Of a stretch of 54,858 nucleotides of DNA, positions 1 to 8,096 are shown in pieces (the first letter of the stretch is position 1; every line of letters begins with the position of its first letter). Source of the DNA: Alphaproteobacteria bacterium (lineage in GTDB: Bacteria > Pseudomonadota > Alphaproteobacteria > Caulobacterales > Caulobacteraceae); contig JAHJOK010000017.1 in NCBI GenBank assembly GCA_018820205.1, positions 1 through 54,858 of the forward strand. Reading direction: 5' to 3'. The notes beneath the pieces were generated by a model. It was not told the origin of the DNA. It searched no databases and was given only the letters and a program-made list of their open reading frames with translations. The translations under genes and the position numbers were made by a program.

Positions 1-277
1 AGGGGATCGGCTTTCGCGAGCACGCCGACCTTCCCGCCGGGGGCTTGCAGTCGGCAAGGCGTTAAGAGCGTCGCTGGTTCGGGACTGCAACGCGGTCCAG
101 AGCCGACAGCACCCGGTCAGACCTTCCGTGCGGAGCGTTCAGCCTTCGTCGAAACGGTATTCAAACTTCAAAGCCGGGCGAAGGCCCGGATGCTTCGCCC
201 GCCCTTCCCATCCCCTCCGCCCCCAAAAGGCGGGAGGCGATGACGCATGCCCTTCCCCCACCGCTTCCGGACAGACT
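1..277. other. Intergenic/edge region with one hairpin
   Basis: I see no convincing gene in these 277 bases. All frames either lack a plausible start or read as low-information GC-rich shadow. The only structure is at 174-189, where CCGGGC and GCCCGG form a 6-bp stem around a GAAG loop; a competing stem joins 176-183 with 193-200. On the minus strand the hairpin is followed by a moderately T-rich stretch, so it could terminate minus-strand transcription. No minus-strand gene ends close to it, so its role is unknown. Confidence 0.3.
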
Positions 278-1240
278 ATGGATGCGCCCATGCCGCTCCC
301 CATCCTGAATACCTTCGCAGGCAATCCGCTGGACCGCGCCGGCGAGTTGCGATCGACGGACGGATGGCTGGAGGAACAGGCCGCCAATCCCGAGGCCCTG
401 GCCATGGTCCTGTGGCAGGGGCGGCCGCTGATCCAGGATCACGCCGACGGTCCGCGCCTGGCCTGGCTGTCCCTGGCGCATGCGACCGATCTGGAGCGCG
501 ACCTGGATCGCCGCATCTTTCTGGGATTATGGAAAGACGCGCCCGTGTTCGCGGTGGAGCTGGATGGCGCCGTCGATCCGGCGTCCGGCCCGGCGCAGGG
601 ACTGGGCGCCTTCACCGAACTGCGAGAGGCGGCGGCGGTGCTGTCGGGGTCGGACGCGGCCATGGCGGGGGGCGCCAAATCCCTGTTCGACTGGCGCCGG
701 CGGCACGGCTTCTGCGCCAACTGCGGCCATCGGACCGAGACGACCTGCGGCGGCTGGAAACGCGTCTGCCCCAGCTGTTCGGCCGAGCATTTCCCCCGCG
801 TCGATCCGGTCACGATCATGCTTCCGGTGTTCCAGGATCGCTGCCTGCTGGGCCGTCAGGCCGCCTGGCCGGCCGGTCGGATGTCGGCCCTGGCCGGTTT
901 TCTGGAGCCCGGCGAGACCATCGAGGAGGCCTGCGCCCGCGAGATCATGGAGGAGTCCGGCCTGACCGTCACCGCGGTCCGATACCACTCCAGCCAGCCC
1001 TGGCCCTTCCCGTCCCAGCTGATGATCGGCCTGATCGCCCGGGTGTCCGACGCGAACGCGGCCCCGGACCAGACCGAACTGGAGGAGGTCCGCTGGTTCA
1101 CACGCGAGGACGCCTCGGCCGTGCTGGCCGGCGCGCACGAGATCAAGGCCCCGCCGAAAACAGCCATCGCCCGGACGCTGATTCAGGCCTGGGTGGATGG
1201 GTTCGATGTGGAAGGGAGCCCTGCTTCTCCTAATCCCTGA
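278..1240 (+). CDS. nudC: NAD(+) diphosphatase / NudC-type Nudix hydrolase
   Basis: This gene encodes a 320-aa protein that should hydrolyse NADH/NAD+ (and, in characterised relatives, NAD-capped RNA 5' ends) to the mononucleotides. A zinc ribbon is visible as C146-x2-C149 and C164-x2-C167. A canonical Nudix box follows at about residues 207-229 (GFLEPGET...REIMEESGL). The NudC-specific SQPWPFP motif comes just after it. I chose the ATG at 278 rather than the open frame back to 128 because the upstream residues are Arg/Pro-rich and unlike the family, and 320 aa fits NudC. The 3' end overlaps the convergent kdsB by 58 bp. The family assignment is firm; the start is fairly sure. Confidence 0.93.
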   Translation: MDAPMPLPILNTFAGNPLDRAGELRSTDGWLEEQAANPEALAMVLWQGRPLIQDHADGPRLAWLSLAHATDLERDLDRRIFLGLWKDAPVFAVELDGAVDPASGPAQGLGAFTELREAAAVLSGSDAAMAGGAKSLFDWRRRHGFCANCGHRTETTCGGWKRVCPSCSAEHFPRVDPVTIMLPVFQDRCLLGRQAAWPAGRMSALAGFLEPGETIEEACAREIMEESGLTVTAVRYHSSQPWPFPSQLMIGLIARVSDANAAPDQTELEEVRWFTREDASAVLAGAHEIKAPPKTAIARTLIQAWVDGFDVEGSPASPNP

Positions 1241-1968
1241 TCCCCCAATCCCACCGTCCTCGCCATCTCCAGATCGGCCGGATTGTCGACCGAGATCGGC
1301 GCCTCGGCGATCACGGCGGCCCAGATCGACAGGCCCAGCTCCAGCGCCCGCAGCTGTTCCAGCTTTTCACGGCGTTCCAGCGGCGAGGGCGGGGCGGCGC
1401 AGAACCGCTTCAGCGCCTCGCGGCGATAGCCATAGACGCCGATGTGGCGCCACACCGGCGCGTCGCCATAGAGGGTCGAACGGGTGAAATACAGGGCCCG
1501 GCCGTGGCGTTCGCCCTCGGCGATCGACAGCACCGCCTTGACCACGTCGACGTTGCTCCGGTCGGACGGGTCGGCCTCGGGGGCCACCAGGGTGGCGATG
1601 TCGCAGTCCGGCTCTCCATGCAGCAGGGCGGCGCAGGCGGTGGCGATCCCCGGATCGGCCAGGGGCATGTCGCCCTGCAGGTTGATCACCGAATCAAACT
1701 CGCCGCCGGGATCCAGCGTCTCCAGCGCCGCCAGCACCCGGTCCGATCCGCTGGGCAGGGCCGGATCGGTCAGGATGGCGCGGCCGCCCGCCGCCTCGAC
1801 CGCCTCGACGATCTCCGGATCGCCCGCCGCGACCGCGACCGGCAGGCCGGATTTCATCGCCTGTTCCCAGGCCCGCACGATCATCGGCCGCCCCCCGATA
1901 TCGGCCAGGGGCTTGCCGGGCAGCCGGGTCGCGGCCATCCGCGTGGGGATCAGAATCAGTGGCGTCAT
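1183..1968 (-). CDS. kdsB: 3-deoxy-manno-octulosonate cytidylyltransferase
   Basis: This 261-aa cytoplasmic enzyme activates Kdo with CTP to CMP-Kdo for lipopolysaccharide inner-core synthesis. The N-terminal nucleotide-binding loop IPTRMAATRLPGKPL, GGRPMI and the metal-binding NLQGD motif are diagnostic. Length is close to the usual 245-260 aa. The ATG at 1968 follows a GAGAAAG ribosome-binding site at good spacing; an in-frame extension to 2058 adds 30 residues that do not look like the family. The tail overlaps nudC by 58 bp in convergent orientation. It stands alone, without neighbouring Kdo genes. Confidence 0.93.
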   Translation of the reverse strand: MTPLILIPTRMAATRLPGKPLADIGGRPMIVRAWEQAMKSGLPVAVAAGDPEIVEAVEAAGGRAILTDPALPSGSDRVLAALETLDPGGEFDSVINLQGDMPLADPGIATACAALLHGEPDCDIATLVAPEADPSDRSNVDVVKAVLSIAEGERHGRALYFTRSTLYGDAPVWRHIGVYGYRREALKRFCAAPPSPLERREKLEQLRALELGLSIWAAVIAEAPISVDNPADLEMARTVGLGDQGLGEAGLPSTSNPSTQA

Positions 1969-2121
1969 CGTTACTTTCTCGCCCTTCGACGCCCCCGCGC
2001 GTCCTGCGACGTCCGGGGCCGGTTGCGAAGGCCGCGCTACCGTGTAAGAGACCGCCAAGCAAAGAATTTCGCCCCTCCGCCATGCCGCGACGGGGCCTCA
2101 GAGACGGGATGCGACGACGCG

Positions 2122-2862
2122 ATGAGCGGCGATCTGAAGTTGAACAAGATTTTCGGCGCGGGTCTGGGAACGGTCTTCGTCATCCTGATGGTCCAGCAGA
2201 TCTCGGGCGCCGTCTATGCGACCCATGCGCCGGAGAAGATGGGCTATTTCGTCGACGCCCCTGAAGAGGCCGCCGCCGGCGCGCCCGAGGCCGTCCTGCC
2301 GCCGGATTGGGGCACGGTCCTTCCGGCCGCCGACATCGCCGCGGGCCAGGCCGCCTTCGCGCGTTGCCAGGCCTGCCACAACATCGCCGCCGGCGGCGCC
2401 GACGGCATCGGCCCGAACCTGTTCGGCGTGGTCGGCGGTCCGGTCATGCACCGCGCCGGCTTCGCCTATTCCGACGCCATGGCCGCCCACAAGGCCGAGG
2501 CTCCGACCTGGGGCTATGACGAACTCGATCAGTTCATCACGGCGCCCGCCCGCTATGTCAGCGGCACCAAGATGTCGTTCGCCGGTCTGCGCGACACCCC
2601 GACGCGCATCAACCTGATCGCCTATCTGCGCAGCCAGGGTTCCGAGGGCTTCGCCATCCCCGCCCCCGATCCCTCGCGTCAGCCGGGCGCCGCTCCGGCC
2701 GAGGGCGAGCCTGCGGGCGAGGACGCCGCCGCCGTCACGGGCGACGCCGCGACCCCCGCCCTCCCGGGCGCGCCGGTCACCGGCGTCGCGGGCCAGTCGA
2801 CGGTTCAGACGGGCGAGGTCGCTCCGCCGGCCGCCGACAGCCTGGCGCCGCCGAACAACTGA
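2122..2862 (+). CDS. Membrane-anchored c-type cytochrome (CycM-like)
   Basis: This 246-aa monoheme cytochrome c probably carries electrons at the periplasmic face of the inner membrane. Residues 10-33 form an uncleaved N-terminal transmembrane anchor. The heme-binding motif CQACH is at C82/C85/H86 and the sixth ligand is probably M151 (GTKMSF). The C-terminal 70 residues are Ala/Pro/Gly-rich and likely disordered, longer than in small soluble cytochromes. The gene diverges from kdsB across about 150 bp and ends in a strong hairpin at 2891. CycM-type cytochromes link the bc1 complex to terminal oxidases; that role is inferred from family resemblance. Confidence 0.85.
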   Translation: MSGDLKLNKIFGAGLGTVFVILMVQQISGAVYATHAPEKMGYFVDAPEEAAAGAPEAVLPPDWGTVLPAADIAAGQAAFARCQACHNIAAGGADGIGPNLFGVVGGPVMHRAGFAYSDAMAAHKAEAPTWGYDELDQFITAPARYVSGTKMSFAGLRDTPTRINLIAYLRSQGSEGFAIPAPDPSRQPGAAPAEGEPAGEDAAAVTGDAATPALPGAPVTGVAGQSTVQTGEVAPPAADSLAPPNN

Positions 2863-2888
2863 TCGGTCCGACAGTCTCGGATTTTGGA

Positions 2889-2918
2889 CGGGCGGCCTTC
2901 GGGCCGCCTGTTTCGTTT
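2889..2918 (+). terminator. Rho-independent terminator of the cytochrome c gene
   Basis: A perfect 7-bp stem GGCGGCC (2891-2897) and GGCCGCC (2902-2908) closes a TTCG tetraloop. It is followed on the plus strand by TGTTTCGTTT. It lies 29 bp after the cytochrome stop codon and abuts the end of the convergent NlpC/P60 gene. Confidence 0.8.
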
Positions 2919-3793
2919 CAGCCCAGGCGGCGGAACACGGCCGCGGCGAATCCGTCCGCCCGATACCGGGCGTCCGCCTCGTCAAAGGCCTCGACGGCCA
3001 CCACGCCATGAAAGCCGGTCGCGTGGATCACCCGCGCCGGATCCGTCATCAGGGCCGAATGACCCGTCCAGCTCTGACCGCTTGAAGGATTCAGCCAGAC
3101 GACGATATCGCCCCGACGGGCCTCAGCGCGCGACACTTCGGTCCCGAGTTGGGCCTGCTGGTCGCTGTGGCGCGGCCCGGCCAGACCACAGGCGAACAGG
3201 GCCTGCTGCACCAGTCCCGAACAGTCGGTCGACAGCGACGACCGGGCGCCGAGGCTGTGCGGCACGCCCAGCATCCGTTCGGCGACGTCGATAGGGTCGG
3301 TCTCGAATTCACCTATGGGCGCCATGTCCCGATCCGCCAGACCGTTCTCGTCGATCAGGGCGTTCAGGGGCAGGTCGGCCTTGACCGAGGCGACGCGACG
3401 GCCGGGCAGCCCCGTGTGCGGGACCAGGGCGGCGGCCTCCATCCAGCCGACCGTCCCGTCGCGCCGCGACTGACCCCAGACGCGGCCCCCGCGCCGGTCC
3501 AGCACGTCGAAGATCTCACCGTGCAGAAGCTGGTCGATACGCTCCGACGTCGGGGACGCCTCGGCGTGGATGTCGGCCACCGGCATTGCGCCGCGCATCG
3601 GCTCGACCGGCCGGAAGGTCTCGGCGCGGACAATCCCCTCCAGCGCCTGCGCAGCCAGATCGGGCCGGGCCAGCGTGAAGCGCGCATCAAACGGGGTCGA
3701 ACGGTCGATCAAGCGATGGGCCCTGACGGTTGATCCACTGTTCTGCCATGCGAAGGCGAAAGTCCCGTTAATGGCGGACGGTTCTGTGGACAT
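2918..3793 (-). CDS. NlpC/P60 family peptidase with N-terminal SH3-like region
   Basis: This is a predicted C40 cysteine peptidase (up to 291 aa) that would cleave peptidoglycan stem peptides. The catalytic cysteine lies in STDCSGLVQ and the histidine in TGHSALM, followed by an HATG segment. The N-terminal half (about 75-140) contains SH3b-like sequence with the typical RxGxVGWM element. No signal peptide is visible, as is common for alphaproteobacterial recycling-type members. The ATG at 3793 overlaps the start of the divergent gene at 3771. A TTG near 3711 (about residue 28), preceded by AGG, is an alternative start closer to where homologous sequence seems to begin. Family is firm, start is not. 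Confidence 0.8.
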   Translation of the reverse strand: MSTEPSAINGTFAFAWQNSGSTVRAHRLIDRSTPFDARFTLARPDLAAQALEGIVRAETFRPVEPMRGAMPVADIHAEASPTSERIDQLLHGEIFDVLDRRGGRVWGQSRRDGTVGWMEAAALVPHTGLPGRRVASVKADLPLNALIDENGLADRDMAPIGEFETDPIDVAERMLGVPHSLGARSSLSTDCSGLVQQALFACGLAGPRHSDQQAQLGTEVSRAEARRGDIVVWLNPSSGQSWTGHSALMTDPARVIHATGFHGVVAVEAFDEADARYRADGFAAAVFRRLG

Positions 3794-4352
3794 CTTGAAT
3801 CCGGCGCCATCGACGCCAGTTCATGTCGACGTGGTCGCGGAGAGATCGATGCTGCTGGTTTCGGGTTTGATGGCGGCCATCCTCGCCCTGATGCTGGCGT
3901 TTCCGCACACCGGCGTCGGCCGCCTCCTGAAGCGTTGGCTGGTCGATGCCCCGGCGCACGCGCTGAACAGAGTCCGGCCCGGCAAGATCGTCTTCTATAT
4001 CGCGCTCGCGGCGCTCGGAACGGCGCTTACGCTTCTGTTCGAGGCGGACGGCATACGACTGTTCGGAATGATGCTGCCGGAAACCCTTGTCTGGTTCGCG
4101 ATGTTCGATGTCGGCGTGTTTATCGACGCCCTGCTGATCACGACCGCCATCCTGGCGTCAAACGGACTGAGCGTGGCGCGAACGCGTCTGGCGACGGCGT
4201 CACGCAGGATCGCCGCAGCCGCGGCTTCGCGCCGCACGGCGCGCTCGCGCCGACCGCGCAAACCGGCCAAGCGCCCGCCGGGGAAGACCGCCGATGACGA
4301 CGACGCGGGATGGCCGGTTCAGCCGCCGTATCTGGCCTTCAGCATCGCATAG
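3771..4352 (+). CDS. Small inner-membrane protein with a basic C-terminal tail
   Basis: I do not recognise a named family. The 193-aa product shows about three hydrophobic segments (residues about 28-50, 70-88 and 100-125). An Arg/Lys/Ala-rich tail (about 140-175, many R-R/S-R pairs) follows and could bind nucleic acid or acidic lipids. The upstream ATG at 3771 overlaps the divergent peptidase start and lacks a clear ribosome-binding site. The ATG at 3849, four bases after GGAGAG, is an attractive alternative that would leave 167 aa. The 3' end overlaps the convergent aminopeptidase by 34 bp. Coding potential is moderate and function is unknown. Confidence 0.6.
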   Translation: MADGSVDILNPAPSTPVHVDVVAERSMLLVSGLMAAILALMLAFPHTGVGRLLKRWLVDAPAHALNRVRPGKIVFYIALAALGTALTLLFEADGIRLFGMMLPETLVWFAMFDVGVFIDALLITTAILASNGLSVARTRLATASRRIAAAAASRRTARSRRPRKPAKRPPGKTADDDDAGWPVQPPYLAFSIA

Positions 4353-5710
4353 GCGGCGCGAAGGCCTTGCGCCTCGCCGCCTTCCGGGTGACCCGGCCGG
4401 CCCCGGCTGTTCCAGGCGAACACGTCCAGATGGGCCCAGGCGCCGGTGGTCGGGGCGAATTTCTGCAGGAACAGGGCGGCGGTGATCGATCCGCCCTGGG
4501 CCCAGGCGGCCGAATCATTGCGGACGTCGGCGATCTCGCTGTCGATCGCGGCGCCATAGCCGGGCCACAACGGCATCCGCCACAGGGGATCGCGCACCGC
4601 CTTCGCCGCCGCCAGAAGATCATCGGCCAGGGCCTGATCATCGGTATAGACCGGCGGCAGTTCGGGGCCGAGCGCGACCCTTGCGGCCCCCGTCAGCGTG
4701 GCGAAATCCAGCGTCAGCTCGGGCGAATGCTCGCCGGCGCGCGCCAGGGCGTCGGCCAGGATCAACCGGCCTTCCGCATCGGTGTTGCCGACCTCGATGG
4801 TCAGACCTTTGCGGCTCGACAGGACGTCGCCGGGTCGGAAGGCGTCGGCCGATACGGCGTTCTCGACCGCCGCGACCAGCACCACCAGCCGCACGTCCAG
4901 CCCCGCCTGCATGACCAGCCGGCCCAGGGCCAGGGCATGGGCGGCGCCGCCCATGTCCTTTTTCATGTTGCGCATGCCGGCGGCGGACTTGATGTCCAGC
5001 CCGCCGGTGTCGAAGGCGACCCCCTTGCCGACCACTGCGACCAGCGGCCGGTCGGTGCGGTCCAGGTTCCAGCCGATCTCGATGATCCGGGGCGCCCGGT
5101 GCGGCGCGGCGGCGCGGCCCACGGCGTGGATGGCCGGATAGTTCTGCTCCAGCAGATCGTCGCCGGCGACGACCGAGATCGCGGCGTCGTGGGCCTCGGC
5201 GATCTCGCGGGCGATGGTCTCCATCTGCAGCGGTCCCATGTCGGCGGGCGGCGTATCGACCATCTCGCGCGCCAGAGCGCAGGCGGCGGCGATCCGCTGA
5301 GCCTCGGCCGCATCCAGCCCGGCGGGCGCGACCAGCCGCACGTCGGGCCGATCTTTCGACTTGTAGCGATCGAAGACGTAGCGCCCCAGCAGGATGGCCA
5401 GGGCGGCGACGCGGGCGTCCTCCGGATCCGCCTCCAGTCGATAGAGTCCCGTCGGCAGTTTCACCGCCAGCCCCCGCGCGCTCATCGGATCGAAGGTCGC
5501 GCCGGTGCCGACCAGCACATGATCCAGCCCGCCGGATGCGTCGGGAACCGCCAGTATTTCGCCCGCCTTGCCCTTGAACCCGATCCGATCCGCCCAGGCC
5601 CGCGCCGACGGGGTCACATCGCCTTTCGGCCCCACGAAACGAACGGGCGTCGCGGTCGCGGCCTCGGGGGCGTCGGCGGCGACAAGGGCGTCGGGAGAGA
5701 TCACGGACAT
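4319..5710 (-). CDS. M17 leucyl aminopeptidase family protein
   Basis: This 463-aa cytosolic dizinc aminopeptidase removes N-terminal residues from peptides. The family signature NTDAEGRL is intact, and the metal/active-site block GKGVAFDTGGLDIK with downstream MKKDMGG is present. The catalytic domain occupies roughly residues 150-460, and the N-terminal domain is short and divergent. This matches the alphaproteobacterial M17 subfamily rather than classical PepA. The ATG at 5710 is preferred over the one at 5728 because the latter adds residues unlike homologues. It sits next to an NlpC/P60 peptidase (beyond the small membrane gene), a pairing consistent with peptide or murein recycling, which is inference. 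Confidence 0.88.
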   Translation of the reverse strand: MSVISPDALVAADAPEAATATPVRFVGPKGDVTPSARAWADRIGFKGKAGEILAVPDASGGLDHVLVGTGATFDPMSARGLAVKLPTGLYRLEADPEDARVAALAILLGRYVFDRYKSKDRPDVRLVAPAGLDAAEAQRIAAACALAREMVDTPPADMGPLQMETIAREIAEAHDAAISVVAGDDLLEQNYPAIHAVGRAAAPHRAPRIIEIGWNLDRTDRPLVAVVGKGVAFDTGGLDIKSAAGMRNMKKDMGGAAHALALGRLVMQAGLDVRLVVLVAAVENAVSADAFRPGDVLSSRKGLTIEVGNTDAEGRLILADALARAGEHSPELTLDFATLTGAARVALGPELPPVYTDDQALADDLLAAAKAVRDPLWRMPLWPGYGAAIDSEIADVRNDSAAWAQGGSITAALFLQKFAPTTGAWAHLDVFAWNSRGRPGHPEGGEAQGLRAAYAMLKARYGG

Positions 5711-5782
5711 GGGGCGACGATTAACCAATGCTTGACGCGGAGGGCGGACTCTCGGAGGCGGAACCCCCGAACGGATCGTCCC

Positions 5783-6619
5783 ATGTCGCGCACCCGGACC
5801 TCAAGCTCAATCGCCCTGATCGCCCTGACCCTCGCCGGGGGCCTGATCGCGGTCACGCCGGTCCTGGCCCAACAGGCTCAGGCCGAACAGGGACGACGAC
5901 CCGCCTCGACCGAGGAACGCGCCGCCTATGGCCGGCTGGACCCGTTGGCGCGCTCGGTCTTCTGGTCGCGGGAAATGGAGATCAATCCGGCCGATCCGGT
6001 CGCCGGCGTGAAACTGGCCGAGGCCCTGCGCCAGATGGGCCAGCACGAACAGGCCGCCTCGATCGGGCAGCAGGTGCTGGTCGCCCAGCCCGCCAATGTC
6101 GAAGCCATGCTGGAGATCGGACGCGCCCATATCGCCCGGGGCCAGGCCTTCTACGGCATCGGCCCGCTGGAACAGGCCAAGGCGCTGGCGCCGAGCGACT
6201 GGCGGCCTTTGTCGTTGCTGGGCGTGGCCTATCAGCAGGTCCGCCGCGCCGACGACGCGCGGACGGCCTGGAACCAGGCCCTGCGCCTGTCCCCCGACAA
6301 TCCCGAGGTTCTGACCAATGCGGCCATGGCTCTGATGACCGGCGGCGATGCGGGCGGGGCCGAGACCCTGTTGCGCAGGGCCGTGGCGCAGCCGACGTCG
6401 ACGCTGCAGATGCGGTTGAATCTGGCGATGGTGCTGGGCCTGCAGGGCAAGACCGGAGAGGCGGAGCAGATCATCCGCCGCGACCTGCCGCCCGAGGCCG
6501 CCGATCGCAATCTGGAATGGCTGAGGAACCAGACCCGCCCGGCGGCGACGGCGTCGGTCGCAACCGACGCCGCCTCACCCGCACTGGTGCGGACCTGGTC
6601 CTCGCTACAGGGTCAGTAA
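5783..6619 (+). CDS. Exported tetratricopeptide-repeat protein (TadD-like)
   Basis: This 278-aa protein has a clear signal peptide (residues 1-29, SSSIALIALTLAGGLIAV...VLAQ) and an all-helical body with TPR-type periodicity over about residues 60-225 (for example VKLAEALRQMGQHEQA and LGVAYQQVRRADDARTAW). TPR proteins of this size with a signal sequence are often TadD pilus-assembly scaffolds, but no tad/cpa genes are nearby. I therefore give only the structural call. The ATG at 5783 starts directly at the signal peptide; the open frame extends far upstream but is antisense to the aminopeptidase. Confidence 0.75.
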   Translation: MSRTRTSSSIALIALTLAGGLIAVTPVLAQQAQAEQGRRPASTEERAAYGRLDPLARSVFWSREMEINPADPVAGVKLAEALRQMGQHEQAASIGQQVLVAQPANVEAMLEIGRAHIARGQAFYGIGPLEQAKALAPSDWRPLSLLGVAYQQVRRADDARTAWNQALRLSPDNPEVLTNAAMALMTGGDAGGAETLLRRAVAQPTSTLQMRLNLAMVLGLQGKTGEAEQIIRRDLPPEAADRNLEWLRNQTRPAATASVATDAASPALVRTWSSLQGQ

Positions 6620-6622
6620 CCC

Positions 6623-7198
6623 TCAGGCGCCCTTGGCGTCGGCCAGGGCCAGACGCGCACGCAGGCGGGCGTCGGTCGAAACCGCCGTCGCGATGGCGTT
6701 GAAGCGATCCAGCTCCAGACCCGAAGCCGACACGGCCGAGGCCATCGCGGCCTGTTGTTCGGTGTTCGGCGCCGATCCGTCGGTCGGCGCGGCGGCGCGA
6801 ACCTGAACCATGGCGGCGCCGAACTGGGCCACCTCGGCGTCGGTCACGCCGGCGGCGACCGATCCGGCCGGCGATTCGGGCGTCTCCAGCAGGGCCAGAC
6901 GGGCGCGAAGCACGGGGTCGGTCGAAACGGCGGCGGCCAGAGCGTTGAAGGAATCGATCTCCATGCCCGAGGCGTCGATGGCGGCGGCCATGGCGGCCTG
7001 CTGCTCGGTGTTCGGAGCGGAACCGTCGGTCGGCGCGGCGGCGCGAACGGAGGTCATGGCGCTGGCGAAGGCTTCAAGCTGGGCGTCGGAATACTCAACA
7101 GCCTGGGTCACGGTCGTCAGCGGCGCGGCGGCGGAAGCCTGGGCGGCGGCGCCCATCAGGGCGGCGGCGGAAACGGCGGCGATCACGGAAAGGCGCAT
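6623..7198 (-). CDS. Secreted protein with two tandem DUF4168-like domains
   Basis: This 191-aa protein has a cleavable signal peptide (residues 1-23, ending ASA). Two homologous modules follow at about 37-104 and 119-186, offset by 82 residues. A stretch of 21 residues beginning VRAAAPTDGS is identical in both copies. Each copy continues with a Ser/Gly-Met/Leu-Glu-Xaa-Asp-Xaa-Phe-Asn segment and ends LRARLAL. The pattern (short helical, periplasmic, D-x-F-N before a D-x-x-L-R-A-R segment) resembles DUF4168, whose function is unknown. An AAGGA ribosome-binding site precedes the ATG at 7198. It ends 3 bp from the convergent TPR gene. Confidence 0.72.
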   Translation of the reverse strand: MRLSVIAAVSAAALMGAAAQASAAAPLTTVTQAVEYSDAQLEAFASAMTSVRAAAPTDGSAPNTEQQAAMAAAIDASGMEIDSFNALAAAVSTDPVLRARLALLETPESPAGSVAAGVTDAEVAQFGAAMVQVRAAAPTDGSAPNTEQQAAMASAVSASGLELDRFNAIATAVSTDARLRARLALADAKGA

Positions 7199-7263
7199 GC
7201 AAAATCCTTGCGGTGGCGAGACAAAAACGTCGGGGAAGAACGAAATCTAGCTCGCAATCGTTC

Positions 7264-7279
7264 CGGTGACAAATCACCG
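7264..7279. promoter_or_regulatory. Short perfect palindrome between divergent genes
   Basis: CGGTGA (7264-7269) and TCACCG (7274-7279) form perfect 6-bp arms around CAAA. They lie midway between the divergent DUF4168-like gene (start 7198) and the IscU-like gene (start 7343). The position suits an operator. No matching regulator is visible, so this is a candidate only. Confidence 0.35.
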
Positions 7280-7342
7280 ACACTGAACTGCCCGTGATCG
7301 TCCGCCTTCTCGGGCGCAGCCGCCGCACCTATATCAGGGACC

Positions 7343-7798
7343 ATGATCGACGACCTCTACAGCGCGCGCATCCTGACCCTGGCGGCCAATCTGCCTCACG
7401 CTGGACGCTTGCCCGCGCCGGAAGGCGTCGGCGAACGGGTCGCCAAACTGTGCGGATCGCGGGCCATCGTCGATGTGGGCCTGGACGCTCAAGGCCGCGT
7501 CGCCGACTTCGCCCAGGACGTAAAGGCCTGCGCCCTGGGACAGGCCGCAGCGGGCGTGCTGGGCGACAGCGTCATCGGCGCGACCGTCCAGGAGATTCAG
7601 GCCGCCCGCGACGACATGCTGGCGATGCTGAAATCCAGCGGCGATGGGCCGACCGGACGGTTCGAGGGGCTGCGCGCCCTGAAACAGGTCGCCGACTACC
7701 CGGCGCGCCACGCCTCCACGATGGTGGCCATCGAGGCGACGCTGGACGCCGTGTCGCAAGCGATAGACACACGAACCCGGCTCGCCGGCGCCGCCTAG
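7343..7798 (+). CDS. IscU/NifU-N-like Fe-S cluster assembly scaffold
   Basis: This 151-aa protein resembles the scaffold on which Fe-S clusters are built. Two of the three expected ligand cysteines are visible, C37 (KLCGS) and C63 (VKACALGQA, the family hallmark). The third position, normally a Cys in an R-x-x-C context, reads RHASTM here, so the third cysteine is missing. Alphaproteobacteria often carry this divergent form next to yidD, and its activity as a true scaffold is uncertain. It precedes yidD by 43 bp and thrS on the same strand, so the three are likely co-transcribed. Confidence 0.78.
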   Translation: MIDDLYSARILTLAANLPHAGRLPAPEGVGERVAKLCGSRAIVDVGLDAQGRVADFAQDVKACALGQAAAGVLGDSVIGATVQEIQAARDDMLAMLKSSGDGPTGRFEGLRALKQVADYPARHASTMVAIEATLDAVSQAIDTRTRLAGAA

Positions 7799-7841
7799 AG
7801 CCGGTTGCCCTTACCTGCACGGCAAGGGATAAGCCCGCACC

Positions 7842-8096
7842 ATGGCAAGCCCCGGCAGCACTCTCTACGAACGCGGCGTCCGCGCGGCCCATCGGGGCTA
7901 CAAGGTCACGTTCAGCCCCTTCTTCGGCCAGTCGTGCAGATTCCTGCCCACCTGTTCGGACTATGGCCGCGACGCCCTGATCCGGCATGGATTGCGCAAC
8001 GGGGGGTGGCTGACCCTGCGACGCGTCTGTAAATGCCACCCCTTCGGCGGTTCGGGATACGATCCGGTTCCGCCAGTCGAGACGAACACCCCATGA
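7842..8096 (+). CDS. yidD: Membrane protein insertion efficiency factor YidD
   Basis: This 84-aa YidD-family protein assists YidC/Sec-dependent inner-membrane protein insertion. The hallmark [10 protein letters not shown] (C32, C38), the downstream conserved [14 protein letters not shown] block and the amphipathic N-terminus are all present. Length is typical. The stop overlaps the thrS start (ATGA at 8093-8096), implying translational coupling. Here it is away from rpmH-rnpA-yidC, as is common in this lineage. Confidence 0.93.
   Translation: MASPGSTLYERGVRAAHRGYKVTFSPFFGQSCRFLPTCSDYGRDALIRHGLRNGGWLTLRRVCKCHPFGGSGYDPVPPVETNTP

Noticed and set aside
1..277. Possible SRP RNA or other structured RNA at the left edge
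   Set aside because: A GGTCAG-like stretch near 114-120 lacks the GGAAGGAAGCAG core; only one simple hairpin is present.
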